A DNA stretch of 64,000 nt from Pikeienuella litoralis (GTDB taxonomy: Bacteria > Pseudomonadota > Alphaproteobacteria > Rhodobacterales > Rhodobacteraceae), in the NCBI RefSeq assembly GCF_037646705.1, contig NZ_JBBHER010000001.1, forward strand, positions 62,001 through 126,000, in the 5' to 3' direction. Positions 42,711 to 51,516 of this stretch are shown here, piece after piece. The position numbers and the translations under genes were made by a program. The notes under the pieces are model-generated. The model saw only the letters and a program-made list of their open reading frames with translations. It ran no database searches and was not told the DNA's origin. How positions within the stretch are numbered: the first letter of the stretch is position 1; each line of letters opens with the position of its first letter.

Positions 42711-43144
42711 TTGGCGGGCCCACCCGTGTCCGCCTCAAACCCCGCAGCCGTGATGGCGGCGACGGCGCAGGCTTCATCGACATCCGATGTGTCGCCGGTG
42801 ATCCCGACGGCGCCGATCACCTCCCCGCCGGAGCGGATCAGTACGCCGCCCGGCACCGGCACCAGCGCGCCCTGCGCCAGCCCGTTCATCGCCTGCATGA
42901 AATAGGGCTGCTCCTTCGCACGCTCGAAGAGCGCGCGGGATCCGGACCCGATCATGACCGCGCCATAGGCCTTGCCGTGCGCGATTGCGAACCGCATCGG
43001 GCTGGCGCCATCGGCCCGTTCGAACGCGATCACGTGCCCGCCGGCGTCCAGAACCGCGATGGAGAGCGGTTTGGAGCCGCGTGACGCGCCTTCGTCAAAG
43101 GCTGCGCGAACAATCTTTCGGGCGGATTCGAGGGTGAGTTTCAT
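42707..43144 (-). CDS. GlcG/HbpS-family (DUF336) protein
   Basis: A 145-aa protein of the GlcG/HbpS family: KPLSIAVLDAGGHVIAFERADGA, cited here by its core SIAVLDAGG, then GAVGITGDTSDVDEACA near the end. Members occur beside glycolate oxidase and other organic-acid operons and in some cases bind haem or cobalamin-like ligands; the molecular role is unsettled. It overlaps both the TRAP large permease and the crotonase genes by four bases, so it is an integral part of the operon. Confidence 0.88.
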   Translation of the reverse strand: MKLTLESARKIVRAAFDEGASRGSKPLSIAVLDAGGHVIAFERADGASPMRFAIAHGKAYGAVMIGSGSRALFERAKEQPYFMQAMNGLAQGALVPVPGGVLIRSGGEVIGAVGITGDTSDVDEACAVAAITAAGFEADTGGPAK

Positions 43145-44421
43145 CGGTAGAAATACTCCACAAGGAACATCGGGATGGCTGGGACATAAGTGCAGATCAT
43201 CAGCGTCGTCAGCAAGACCCCGACCATCGGCAGATTGGTCTTGGATACGTCCCAGATGTTGGCGCGGGCGATCGAGCAGGCGGTGATCAGCACGCTGGCG
43301 ACAGGCGGCGTCTGCTGACCGATGGCCAGATTGAGCGTCACGATGAGGCCGAAATGAACCGGGTCGATCCCGACCGCGTTGATCAGCGGAATGACGATCG
43401 GAACGACCAGGATGATCGCCGCGGCGGAATGAAGGAAGAAGCCGATGATCAGGAAGAAGATGTTGAGGATCAGAAGGATGACGTATTTGTTGTCGGTGAA
43501 GGCGATGAGATCCGCAGCGAGTTGTTGCGGCACCTGAGCCCGGGTCAGGAACCCGCCCATGAGCACCGACGCGGCGACCAGAAGCATGACCACGGCGGTC
43601 TGCATGCCGCCGTCCAGCATCGCGGTCTTGAGCTTGCGGAAATCCACCTCGCGATACCACGCGCCGACCACGATGGCGGCCAGCACCGCGAGCCCCGCCG
43701 CCTCCGTCGCGGTGACGAAACCGCCGAAGATGCCGCCAAGAATGATGACCGGCAGAGCGAATGTCGGCAGCGCTTCGATGAAGGTGCTGCGCACGCGCCG
43801 CAGATTGAACGCCTCTTCCGTCGGCAGATTATAGCGGCGCGCGAAAAAATAGGCGACGGTCATCAGCCCCACTCCGCCCAGCAGGCCGGGCGCGACGCCG
43901 GCGACGAACAACTGCTCGATCGAGGCGTTCGCCGACACGCCGTAGAGAATCATCGGGATCGACGGCGGAATGATGATCGCCAGCGATGCGGAGGAGGAGG
44001 TGAGCGCCGCCGCGAACTCCTTCTTGTAGCCCCGCTTCTTCATCTCCGGGATCATGATCGAGCCGAGCGCGGCCACATCCGCCACGGCCGAGCCCGAAAT
44101 CTCCGCGAAGAACAGCGAGACGCCGATATTCACCATCGCCAGCCCGCCGCGCACGAAGCCGATCAGCGCGGAGACGAAATTGATGAGCCTGACGGTGATC
44201 CCGCCCGCGTTCATGATCGCGCCCGCGAGCACGAACATCGGAATCGCGATGAGCGAGAAATTCGTGGAGCCGTCATACATGTCGAGCGCCACGCTCACGA
44301 GGGCGTTGGGCCCTTCCGTCAGCAGCAGACCGACGACGCCGGCCACCGCCAGCGCGACCGCGATCGGCACGTTGATCAGAATGAGGCCCAGCAGGACAAC
44401 CAGCAATAACGCGATCACCAT
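43141..44421 (-). CDS. TRAP transporter large permease subunit (DctM type)
   Basis: A 426-aa membrane protein with about 12 hydrophobic helices and the DctM landmarks AIPMFVLAGAIMNAGG, FFAEISGSAVADVAALGSIMIPEM in parts, and PPSIPMILYGV. It forms the Na+-coupled translocation channel of a tripartite ATP-independent periplasmic transporter with the small permease and binding protein encoded upstream. Length is typical. It ends four bases inside the GlcG gene. Confidence 0.95.
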   Translation of the reverse strand: MVIALLLVVLLGLILINVPIAVALAVAGVVGLLLTEGPNALVSVALDMYDGSTNFSLIAIPMFVLAGAIMNAGGITVRLINFVSALIGFVRGGLAMVNIGVSLFFAEISGSAVADVAALGSIMIPEMKKRGYKKEFAAALTSSSASLAIIIPPSIPMILYGVSANASIEQLFVAGVAPGLLGGVGLMTVAYFFARRYNLPTEEAFNLRRVRSTFIEALPTFALPVIILGGIFGGFVTATEAAGLAVLAAIVVGAWYREVDFRKLKTAMLDGGMQTAVVMLLVAASVLMGGFLTRAQVPQQLAADLIAFTDNKYVILLILNIFFLIIGFFLHSAAAIILVVPIVIPLINAVGIDPVHFGLIVTLNLAIGQQTPPVASVLITACSIARANIWDVSKTNLPMVGVLLTTLMICTYVPAIPMFLVEYFYR

Positions 44422-44449
44422 CGCGGACGCTCCTTCGCAAGCATGGGCA

Positions 44450-44962
44450 TCATTCCATGGTCTCTTCGTCTTCGTGGTTTTCCAGAGAGATCCCGGCGCG
44501 GACGGCGCGGAGGTAGACCGGCGCTGAAAGAAGCTGCGCGACGATGAACAACGCCGCGCCGACCGGGATCACCGATTGGGTCAGTTGCACGGGCACCCAT
44601 GTCAGAGAAACCAGCGTATCGCCTTCGAGCACTTGAAACACCCGGATCCCGGCCCAGGTCAGCAGGCCGAAAAAGCCGAGCGTCACCGCTTCGCCGAAAA
44701 GCGCGGCCGCGATCCGGAACCGGGGCGGCAGCGCGAGCAAGACCGAATCGAACCCGATATGCCGCCGTTTCAGCGCCGCGAGCGCCGAGCAGTAATAGGT
44801 GACCCAGGCGAGACCGATCGCCGCGACCTCGTCATACCAACTGAAGGATTCGCCCAGCAGGCGGGAGACGACGGCCACCACCACGACCACGGTCAGCCCG
44901 ACCATGAGCGCGATGACGACCCATTCAAGCAGCCATTCCAGGCCGTTCCTGACGCGCGTCAT
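44450..44962 (-). CDS. TRAP transporter small permease subunit (DctQ type)
   Basis: A 170-aa membrane protein with four helices. The segment ESFSWYDEVAAIGLAWVTYYCSALA, here its core WYDEVA, is the DctQ signature, followed by RRHIGFD. It pairs with the large permease 28 bases downstream. The start MTRVRNGLEW follows a 64-base gap after the binding-protein gene. Confidence 0.93.
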   Translation of the reverse strand: MTRVRNGLEWLLEWVVIALMVGLTVVVVVAVVSRLLGESFSWYDEVAAIGLAWVTYYCSALAALKRRHIGFDSVLLALPPRFRIAAALFGEAVTLGFFGLLTWAGIRVFQVLEGDTLVSLTWVPVQLTQSVIPVGAALFIVAQLLSAPVYLRAVRAGISLENHEDEETME

Positions 44963-45026
44963 GATATGAAATCCGTCCGATTTATCCAGTGAGCGGGGCG
45001 CGCGGGCGCGCCCCGCTCACGCGCTT

Positions 45027-46007
45027 TTACTGAAGATCCAGGACGGTCTTTATCAGCTCGCCGCCGCCTTCGACCGATTCGCTGAACTCGTCATAAATCG
45101 GTTGCGACGCCTTGATGAAGGCGGCCTTGTCGGCCTCATTGATCTCCATCTGGTCGGAGAGGGACTTCACGAGGTCGGCGTCCATCTGCGCGGCCGTCTC
45201 GTAGACGAAGGCCTGCGTCTCCTGCGCGGTCTCGACCAGAATATCCTGAACGTCCTGCGGCAACGCCTCGAACGCGCGCTTGGAGACGAGGACATAGGCC
45301 GGCGTGTAGACGTGGCCGGTCATCGAGAGATATTTCTGCACTTCGCCGAATTTGGCGGACCCGATCTGGGCCAGAGGGTTCTCCTGCCCGTCGATCACGC
45401 CGGTCTGGAGGGCGGTGAACACTTCCGAGAACGCCATCGGCGTCGGGTTGGCGCCATAGGCCTTGAACATCTTGACCCGCCATTCACCCTTCGGCGTGCG
45501 GAGCTTGATGCCGTCGAGATCGGCGGGCACGTTTATGGGATGCACGTTGTTGGTGATCTGGCGAAAGCCGTTTTCCCAGAGCGCGAGAATGCGGTAGCCC
45601 TTCTTCTCGGCCGCCGGCTCGAGGACGCTGTCGAACAGCGCGCCCTCGACCTTCTTCATATGCTCCCGGTCCTTGATGATGTAGGGCATCTCGAACACGC
45701 CGAACTCGTTCGAGACGGAGGACATCACCGAGCTCGGCAGCGCGAAGGTCACCTGATCGAGCTTCAGTTTCTGCAGCAGCTCGGCGTCCTTGCCGAGCTG
45801 CGATGAGCCGAAGACCTGAACCTCGGCCTTGTCGCCGAGCTTCTCATTGGCGCGGCGCGCGAACTCGTCGGCCGAAACGGAGAAGAGAGAGCCAGGCTCG
45901 CCCACATGGCCGAACTTCAGCTTCAGATCGGCGGCCTCGGCGCCGGTCGTCAGACCGGTCGCGAGAGCGAGCGCGCCAAGCGCCGCGAACATCTTTCCGA
46001 ACGTCAT
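45027..46007 (-). CDS. TRAP transporter substrate-binding protein (DctP type)
   Basis: A 326-aa periplasmic binding protein with a signal peptide (cleavage likely after GAEA, about residue 26). Family motifs include GSSQLGKDAELLQKL, the substrate-contact Arg in GIKLRTPKGEW and the stretch VFTALQTGVIDGQENPL. The conserved Arg binds the ligand carboxylate, so the substrate is an organic acid. The ATG at 46007 is preceded by GGGAGG. It follows the aminotransferase gene by 66 bases. Confidence 0.94.
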   Translation of the reverse strand: MTFGKMFAALGALALATGLTTGAEAADLKLKFGHVGEPGSLFSVSADEFARRANEKLGDKAEVQVFGSSQLGKDAELLQKLKLDQVTFALPSSVMSSVSNEFGVFEMPYIIKDREHMKKVEGALFDSVLEPAAEKKGYRILALWENGFRQITNNVHPINVPADLDGIKLRTPKGEWRVKMFKAYGANPTPMAFSEVFTALQTGVIDGQENPLAQIGSAKFGEVQKYLSMTGHVYTPAYVLVSKRAFEALPQDVQDILVETAQETQAFVYETAAQMDADLVKSLSDQMEINEADKAAFIKASQPIYDEFSESVEGGGELIKTVLDLQ

Positions 46008-46073
46008 CTTGTCCTCCCTTTTCATCATCTCGGTTCCTCAACACGGCGCCGCGTCTTCACGGTCGCCCGATTT

Positions 46074-47252
46074 CTACGGGCGCGCCAGCGGATTCGCCGC
46101 CAGATAGTCCATGGCGATCTGCGCGCCGCCGGGTTCATAGGCCACGCCCGCGCGGCTGAGCCCCATTTCGACGCCGCAGAGCGTTCCCATCAGCATCAGG
46201 TCGTTGAAATCGCCAAGGTGGCCGATTCGGAACACTTTGTCGCCGACCTTGTTCAGCCCGGCGCCGAGCGACATGTCGAATCCGTCCAGAATGGTCTTGC
46301 GGAGAGCATCCGCGCCCTTCTCCCCCGGCATCATCACCGCAGTGAGGGCGTTGGAGTATTCCTTCGGGTTCCGGCAGAGAATCTCCAGCCCCCAGCCAAC
46401 GACGGCGCGGCGCGTGGCCTCGGCGTGGCGGGCGTGGCGGGCGAAGACGTTCTCGAGGCCTTCCTCCGCCAGCATGTCCAACGCCTCGCGGAGGCCGTAG
46501 AGCAGCGTCGTCGCGGGAGTGTAGGGGAAGAACCCGGTCTCGTTCGGCCCCACCATGGCGCGCCAGTCCCAATAGGAGCGCCGCCCGCCGCCGGCGTCGG
46601 CCGCCGCCATCGCCTTCTCGTTCACCGCGTTGAAGGAGATGCCCGGCGGCAGCATCAGCCCTTTTTGCGAGCCTGAGACCGTCACGTCGACGCCCCATTC
46701 GTCCATCCGGAAATCGATCGCGGCGAGGGACGAGATCGTATCGACGATCAGAAGCGCGGGATGATTCGCCGCGTCCATCGCGCGGCGAATCGCGGCGATG
46801 TCGGTGGTGACGCCGGTCGCGGTGTCGTTGTGGACGACGCAGACCGCCTTGATCGCATGCCCGCTATCGGCGCGAAGCTGAGCTTCGATCGCGTCGGCGT
46901 TGGCGCCGCTCCGCCAGTCCCCTTGCATGAAGATCGGGTCGTATCCGAGCCGTTCGGCCATCTGCCGCCACAGCGTCGCGAACTGGCCGGTTTCATACAT
47001 CAGCACGCGGTCGCCCTGCTTCAGCGTGTTGACCAGCGCCGCCTCCCACGCGCCGGTGCCGGACGCAGGGTAGATGAAGACGCGATGTTCGGTCTTGAAC
47101 ACCGCCTTCAGGTCATGCAGCAGACCGGCGCCAAGCTCGCCGAAATCCGGTCCCCGATGATCGATGACCGCACGGTCCATCGCCATCCTGACGCGCTCCG
47201 GCGTATTGGTGGGCCCCGGGATCTGGAGGAAGTGTCGGCCGGATTTCATCAT
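46074..47252 (-). CDS. Class V aminotransferase, serine/aspartate-glyoxylate type
   Basis: A 392-aa PLP enzyme of the alanine/serine-glyoxylate aminotransferase family. FLQIPGPTNTPERV at the N-terminus, the substrate-binding IYPASGTGAWEAAL and the PLP lysine in SGSQKGLMLPPG are present. The same family includes BhcA (aspartate-glyoxylate aminotransferase of the beta-hydroxyaspartate cycle), but the other Bhc genes are absent here. First gene of the minus-strand operon, diverging from the FAD dehydrogenase across an 87-base operator region. Confidence 0.92.
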   Translation of the reverse strand: MMKSGRHFLQIPGPTNTPERVRMAMDRAVIDHRGPDFGELGAGLLHDLKAVFKTEHRVFIYPASGTGAWEAALVNTLKQGDRVLMYETGQFATLWRQMAERLGYDPIFMQGDWRSGANADAIEAQLRADSGHAIKAVCVVHNDTATGVTTDIAAIRRAMDAANHPALLIVDTISSLAAIDFRMDEWGVDVTVSGSQKGLMLPPGISFNAVNEKAMAAADAGGGRRSYWDWRAMVGPNETGFFPYTPATTLLYGLREALDMLAEEGLENVFARHARHAEATRRAVVGWGLEILCRNPKEYSNALTAVMMPGEKGADALRKTILDGFDMSLGAGLNKVGDKVFRIGHLGDFNDLMLMGTLCGVEMGLSRAGVAYEPGGAQIAMDYLAANPLARP

Positions 47253-47274
47253 GTCTCACTCTTCGTCATCGCGC

Positions 47275-47304
47275 TTGATCTGTCGGCGCTTTCCCCTCTA
47301 ATGA
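47275..47304 (+). promoter_or_regulatory. Candidate promoter of the FAD dehydrogenase-GntR operon
   Basis: TTGATC (47275-47280) and TAATGA (47299-47304) are separated by 18 bases. The -10 box runs into the TGAATT palindromes, so a repressor bound there would block it. Confidence 0.45.
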
Positions 47305-47323
47305 ATTTTGAATTCATAATTCA
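47302..47323. promoter_or_regulatory. Two overlapping TGAATT-N3-AATTCA palindromes, candidate GntR operator
   Basis: TGAATT-TTG-AATTCA spans 47302-47316 and TGAATT-CAT-AATTCA spans 47309-47323; each is a perfect 15-bp dyad, offset by seven bases. They lie between the divergent aminotransferase and FAD dehydrogenase genes, in a very GC-rich genome where such AT-rich words are rare. The GntR regulator encoded at 50225 is the obvious candidate ligand. Confidence 0.65.
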
Positions 47324-47339
47324 GTCAAGGGGATTCGTA

Positions 47340-50222
47340 GTGGGACCCGTGAATATCGAGAAACTCCGGTCCGAGATTGAAGGCGAGGCGTCCGCCGGAG
47401 CCTTCGACAGAGGGCGCTACGCGACCGACGCTTCGATCTATCAGATCGTTCCTCGGGCGGTCGTGACGCCAAAGCGCTGGGAGGATGTCGAGGCGACGCT
47501 CGCCTTCGCGCGGGAGGCCGGGGTTCCCGTGATGGCGCGGGGCGGCGGCACGTCGCAATCCGGGCAGACGGTGAACGACGCCATCGTCGTCGATTTTTCG
47601 AAGCACATGAACCGCGTGCTCGACTATGACGCGGCGGCGGGGCGCGTCACCGTGGAGCCCGGGCTGGTTCTGGACGAGTTGAACCGCAAGCTGAAGAAAG
47701 ATCGTCTCTGGTTCCCGGTCGACGTCTCCACCGCGTCCCGCGCCACGCTCGGCGGCATGGCCGCGAACAATTCCTGCGGCTCGCGCTCCATTCGCTACGG
47801 CAAGATGCGCGACAACACCCTCGCCATCGAGGCGATGCTCGCGAATGGGGAGATCCGCCATTTCGGGCCGGTCGGCCGGCCGGCGGGAGACGCGCTTTTC
47901 GATGACATGCTCGCGCTCGGCGCGCGTGAGGCCGAGGAGATCGAGGCCCGATTCCCCAAGGTTCTCCGCCGGGTCGGCGGCTATAACATCGACGCGCTGA
48001 CGCCGAACGGCGCCGAGGCCAACATGGCGCATCTTCTGGTCGGCTCCGAAGGCACGCTGGCGATCAGCCGGCGGCTTGAGCTCCGCCTGTCGCCGACGCT
48101 CGATTCTAAGACCCTCGGCGTCTGTCATTTCCCCAGCTTCTACAAGGCGATGGACGCCGCGCAGCATATCGTCAAGCTCGGTCCGGTGGCGGTGGAGCTG
48201 GTCGATCACAACATGATCAGGCTCGGCCGCGACATCCCGCAATTCAAACCCATCGTCGATGAGTTCGTCCGGGGCGCGCCGGCCGCGCTCCTTCTGGTGG
48301 AGTTCGCCGAGCCCGACCCCGCCGAGAATCGCCGGCGGCTCGCCGCGCTTGGCGATCTGATGGCGGAGCTCGGCTTTCGCTGGGGCGACCCGGGCAAGGA
48401 GGAGGGCGGCGTCGTCGAAGCCGAGGACCCGGCCTTTCAGGCGCGGATCTGGGGGGTGCGCACGCAGGGCCTCAACATCATGATGTCGATGCGGACGGCG
48501 GGAAAGCCGGTCTCCTTCGTCGAGGATTGCGCGGTCGACCTGGAGCATCTCGCGGAGTTCACCGACCGCCTGACCCAGGTTTTCCATAAACACGGGACGG
48601 ATGGCACCTGGTACGCGCATGCCTCGGTCGGCCTTCTTCACGTCCGTCCGGTGCTGAACCTCAAGGAGGAGCTCGGCGCGCGCCAGCTTCGCGCCATCGC
48701 GGAGGAAGCCTTCGAGATCGTCGCCGAATACAAGGGCGCCCATTCCGGCGAGCATGGCGACGGCATCGTCCGCTCAGAGTTTCACGAGCGCATGTACGGA
48801 TCCCGGATCGTGCGCGCCTTCGAGGAGGTGAAAGACCGGTTCGACCCGACCGGCCTGCTCAATCCGGGCAAGATCGTCCGCGCGCCGCGGATGGACGACC
48901 GCAGCCTGTTTCGCACGCCCCCCGGCTACGCCGCGGAGCCGCGCGAGACCGCGTTCGACTGGAGCGCATGGCCGGGCGGCCTGACCGGCGCGGTGGAGAT
49001 GTGCAACAACAACGGCGCCTGCCGGAAGCTCGCAGGCGGGGCCATGTGCCCCAGCTACCGCGCCATGCGGAATGAGCGCGACGTGACCCGGGGCCGGGCG
49101 AACACGCTTCGCCTTGCGCTGACCGGGCAACTCGGGCCGGACGCGTTCACTTCGGACGACATGATGGAGACGATGAAGTTCTGCGTCTCCTGCAAATCGT
49201 GCAAACGCGAATGCCCGATGTCGGTCGACATGGCGAAGATGAAGGTCGAGGTGCTGGCGGCGCGCGCGAAGAAATACGGCGTTCCTCTCCGCGAGCGGCT
49301 GATCGCCTATCTGCCGCGCTACGCGCCCTACGCGGCGCGGGTTCGCTGGCTGTTGAACGGCCGCGACAGGATTCCGGGGATCGCCGCGCTGTCGGAGGCG
49401 GCGCTCGGCTTCAGCGCCAAACGCCGGCTTCCGGTCTGGCGCAAGCCCTTCGCGCACAAGAAGTCTACCGGCGACGTGCTGCTCTTCGCGGACACGTTCA
49501 ACCGGTATTTCGAGCCGGAGAACCTGAACAGCGCCGTGAAGGTTCTGACGCGCGCCGGCTATGACGTCGGGGTCGCGGCCGCGCCCGCCGGCGCGCCGCT
49601 CTGCTGCGGGCGGAGCTATCTTTCGGCCGGGCTGGTCGACAAGGCGAAGGCGGAGATGCGGCGCAGCGCCGGGGTCTTCGCCGAGGCGCTCCGGGCGGGC
49701 AAGACCATCGTCGGGCTCGAGCCTTCATGCACGCTCACGTTCCGCGACGAAGCGCCGGTTATGATCGGCGACGAATGGACCGAGGAGATGGGGCGAAGCA
49801 TCCTGACTTTCGAGGAGTTCATCGTCCGGGAGGCGCGCGCGGGCCGCTTCAACGCGCCGCTCGCGCCGATCGCGCCGCGCGCGTTGATCCATGGGCATTG
49901 TCATCAGAAGGCGCTTGGCGCGGCGGAGCCGATAGAGGAGGCGCTGGGGCTTATCCCCGGCCTCGCGGTCGAGAAGATCGAATCCTCATGTTGCGGCATG
50001 GCCGGCTCGTTCGGCTATCAGGCCGAGACGGAAGGGGTCTCGCGCGCCATGGCGGAGCTATCGCTCGCGCCGGCGGCCCGCGCGGCCCCGGAGGACGCGT
50101 TGATCGTGGCGGACGGCACCTCGTGCCGCCACCAGATCGCGGATATCGCCGCGCGCGACGCGGTGCATGTCGCGCGTGTGTTCGCGATGTCGGTCGAAGC
50201 GGCGGAGACGCGTGGAGCATGA
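47340..50222 (+). CDS. FAD-linked oxidase fused to 4Fe-4S and CCG domains (D-2-hydroxyacid dehydrogenase type)
   Basis: A ~960-aa fusion. Residues 1-530: FAD-binding type 4 domain (VMARGGGTSQSGQTVND, LGGMAANNSCGSRSIRYGKM in parts) and FAD-oxidase C-terminal domain (HSGEHGDGIVR). Then two 4Fe-4S cluster motifs (CNNNGACRK with a later CP, and CVSCKSCKRECP), and CCG domains near the end (PLCCGRSY, SSCCGMAGS). The layout matches YdiJ-like D-2-hydroxyglutarate/D-lactate dehydrogenases that feed electrons to quinones. The GTG at 47340 follows AAGGGG; an ATG at 47301 is inside the operator. The final stop overlaps the GntR start region. Confidence 0.9.
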   Translation: MGPVNIEKLRSEIEGEASAGAFDRGRYATDASIYQIVPRAVVTPKRWEDVEATLAFAREAGVPVMARGGGTSQSGQTVNDAIVVDFSKHMNRVLDYDAAAGRVTVEPGLVLDELNRKLKKDRLWFPVDVSTASRATLGGMAANNSCGSRSIRYGKMRDNTLAIEAMLANGEIRHFGPVGRPAGDALFDDMLALGAREAEEIEARFPKVLRRVGGYNIDALTPNGAEANMAHLLVGSEGTLAISRRLELRLSPTLDSKTLGVCHFPSFYKAMDAAQHIVKLGPVAVELVDHNMIRLGRDIPQFKPIVDEFVRGAPAALLLVEFAEPDPAENRRRLAALGDLMAELGFRWGDPGKEEGGVVEAEDPAFQARIWGVRTQGLNIMMSMRTAGKPVSFVEDCAVDLEHLAEFTDRLTQVFHKHGTDGTWYAHASVGLLHVRPVLNLKEELGARQLRAIAEEAFEIVAEYKGAHSGEHGDGIVRSEFHERMYGSRIVRAFEEVKDRFDPTGLLNPGKIVRAPRMDDRSLFRTPPGYAAEPRETAFDWSAWPGGLTGAVEMCNNNGACRKLAGGAMCPSYRAMRNERDVTRGRANTLRLALTGQLGPDAFTSDDMMETMKFCVSCKSCKRECPMSVDMAKMKVEVLAARAKKYGVPLRERLIAYLPRYAPYAARVRWLLNGRDRIPGIAALSEAALGFSAKRRLPVWRKPFAHKKSTGDVLLFADTFNRYFEPENLNSAVKVLTRAGYDVGVAAAPAGAPLCCGRSYLSAGLVDKAKAEMRRSAGVFAEALRAGKTIVGLEPSCTLTFRDEAPVMIGDEWTEEMGRSILTFEEFIVREARAGRFNAPLAPIAPRALIHGHCHQKALGAAEPIEEALGLIPGLAVEKIESSCCGMAGSFGYQAETEGVSRAMAELSLAPAARAAPEDALIVADGTSCRHQIADIAARDAVHVARVFAMSVEAAETRGA

Positions 50223-50224
50223 GC

Positions 50225-50881
50225 ATGATGAAGCGACTCCCGCGCGTGTCCCTTCACGATCAGATCGTCGAGCATCTGCGCGAAGAGATCGTGACCAACG
50301 ACCTCCAGCCGGGCGAAAGGCTGAACGAGAAGGAGCTCTGCGCCCGATTCGGCGTATCGCGCACTCCGCTCCGCGAGGCGATCAAGGTGTTGTCGAACGA
50401 GGGGTTGGTCCGGCTCACGCCGCGTTACGGCGCCAGCATCGCGCCGCTCACCATCGAAGATCTCGATGAGGTCTTCCCGATCATGGGCGCGCTCGAAGCT
50501 CTCGCGGGCGAGCTCGCCTGCGCGCATATCGAAGATGCGGAGATCGACGCGATCGACGCGCTGCACCGCCGGATGCTGGGCCATTTCGAGAAACGCGACC
50601 TGAGGCCCTATTTCGAGTGCAACCAGAAGATCCACGATTCGATTCTCCTCGCCGCGCGCAACCCGACATTGACGCAAACGCTCCGTGGGCTGGCGGGCCG
50701 GGTGCGCCGGGCGCGCTATTTCGCCAATATGTCCGAAGAGCGCTGGAGCGCCGCGGTCGACGAGCATGAGGAGATTCTGGCGGCGCTGAAAGCGCGCGAC
50801 GCCGGGCGGCTCGGCCCGCTGCTGCGCTCCCATCTCGTGAACAAGCTGGAGACCGTCCACGCCCATCTGGCGCAACGCTAG
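50225..50881 (+). CDS. GntR-family transcriptional regulator, FCD subfamily
   Basis: A 218-aa regulator with an N-terminal winged helix (SLHDQIVEHLREEI, LNEKELCARFGVSRTPLREAIKVL) and an all-helical FCD ligand-binding domain whose metal-binding His/Asp residues appear in NQKIHDSI, EHEEIL and RSHL. FCD regulators usually respond to small carboxylic acids and repress in their absence. ATGs at 50219 and 50225 are both possible; GGAG lies seven bases before 50225. It is co-translated with the FAD dehydrogenase and probably binds the palindromes at 47302-47323. Confidence 0.92.
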   Translation: MMKRLPRVSLHDQIVEHLREEIVTNDLQPGERLNEKELCARFGVSRTPLREAIKVLSNEGLVRLTPRYGASIAPLTIEDLDEVFPIMGALEALAGELACAHIEDAEIDAIDALHRRMLGHFEKRDLRPYFECNQKIHDSILLAARNPTLTQTLRGLAGRVRRARYFANMSEERWSAAVDEHEEILAALKARDAGRLGPLLRSHLVNKLETVHAHLAQR

Positions 50882-50926
50882 CCGCGCGGCGACGGCGGGC
50901 CGAGCCGGGCCGCGCGGCCGATGTGG

Positions 50927-51277
50927 TTATCTGTCGATGTGGCGGTAGCGGCCATGGGCGCGGCGCTCGACCACGGGAGCCGGACGCGCGCGATAGACGC
51001 GCCGCTCGACGACGACCGGCTGTCTGTACGCCCGATAGTGGCGGCTCTGCGGCGCCGGGCGCCGATAGGCGTAGGCCGGTTGCCGATGGGGCTTGTATGT
51101 GGGCCGCTCCGCATAGGTCCGCCGGTCATGCGCCTTGGCGATCGCCGCCACGGTCCCGCCGAGGACGGCGCCGATCAGGACGCCTTTGAGAATATCGTCG
51201 TCAGCCTGCGCCGTCGTCGGCGCGGCGGCCATGAGAAGACCGAGCGCCGCGGCGCCGGCGATGAGGGTTCTGAACAT
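50927..51277 (-). CDS. Secreted glycine-zipper, Tyr/Arg/Pro-rich small protein
   Basis: A 116-aa protein with a signal peptide (MFRTLIAGAAALGLLMAAA, cleavage after AQA), a short glycine-zipper-like hydrophobic stretch (GVLIGAVLGGTVAAIA), then a basic tail rich in Tyr, Arg and Pro without a fold I recognise. The ATG at 51277 follows GGAGACGGG. Function unknown; an outer-membrane or cell-wall association is plausible. Confidence 0.75.
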   Translation of the reverse strand: MFRTLIAGAAALGLLMAAAPTTAQADDDILKGVLIGAVLGGTVAAIAKAHDRRTYAERPTYKPHRQPAYAYRRPAPQSRHYRAYRQPVVVERRVYRARPAPVVERRAHGRYRHIDR

Positions 51278-51516
51278 GCCCGTCTCCTTCGGTGTCATGC
51301 TGTCTCCTACGCGGCCGCGGCGCGGTTCCGTCGCTCGCCGGTGATGGGCGATGGACCCCGCCGCGGCGCGCTGCTATGAGGCGGCCATGGCATTCATGGT
51401 GGGCAGCGTGCGAATTACGGGCCCGGCCTCCCGTTGAGGGAGAGCCGGGAATCATGGCGTTCTCGCCCCCGACCAGCAGCCGAACATCAAAAGATCATCA
51501 GACGGACAAAACGCCC

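Noticed and set aside
46074..47252. Beta-hydroxyaspartate-cycle gene bhcA
   Set aside because: The aminotransferase family fits, but dehydratase, aldolase and iminosuccinate reductase genes and the usual regulator are missing from the cluster.
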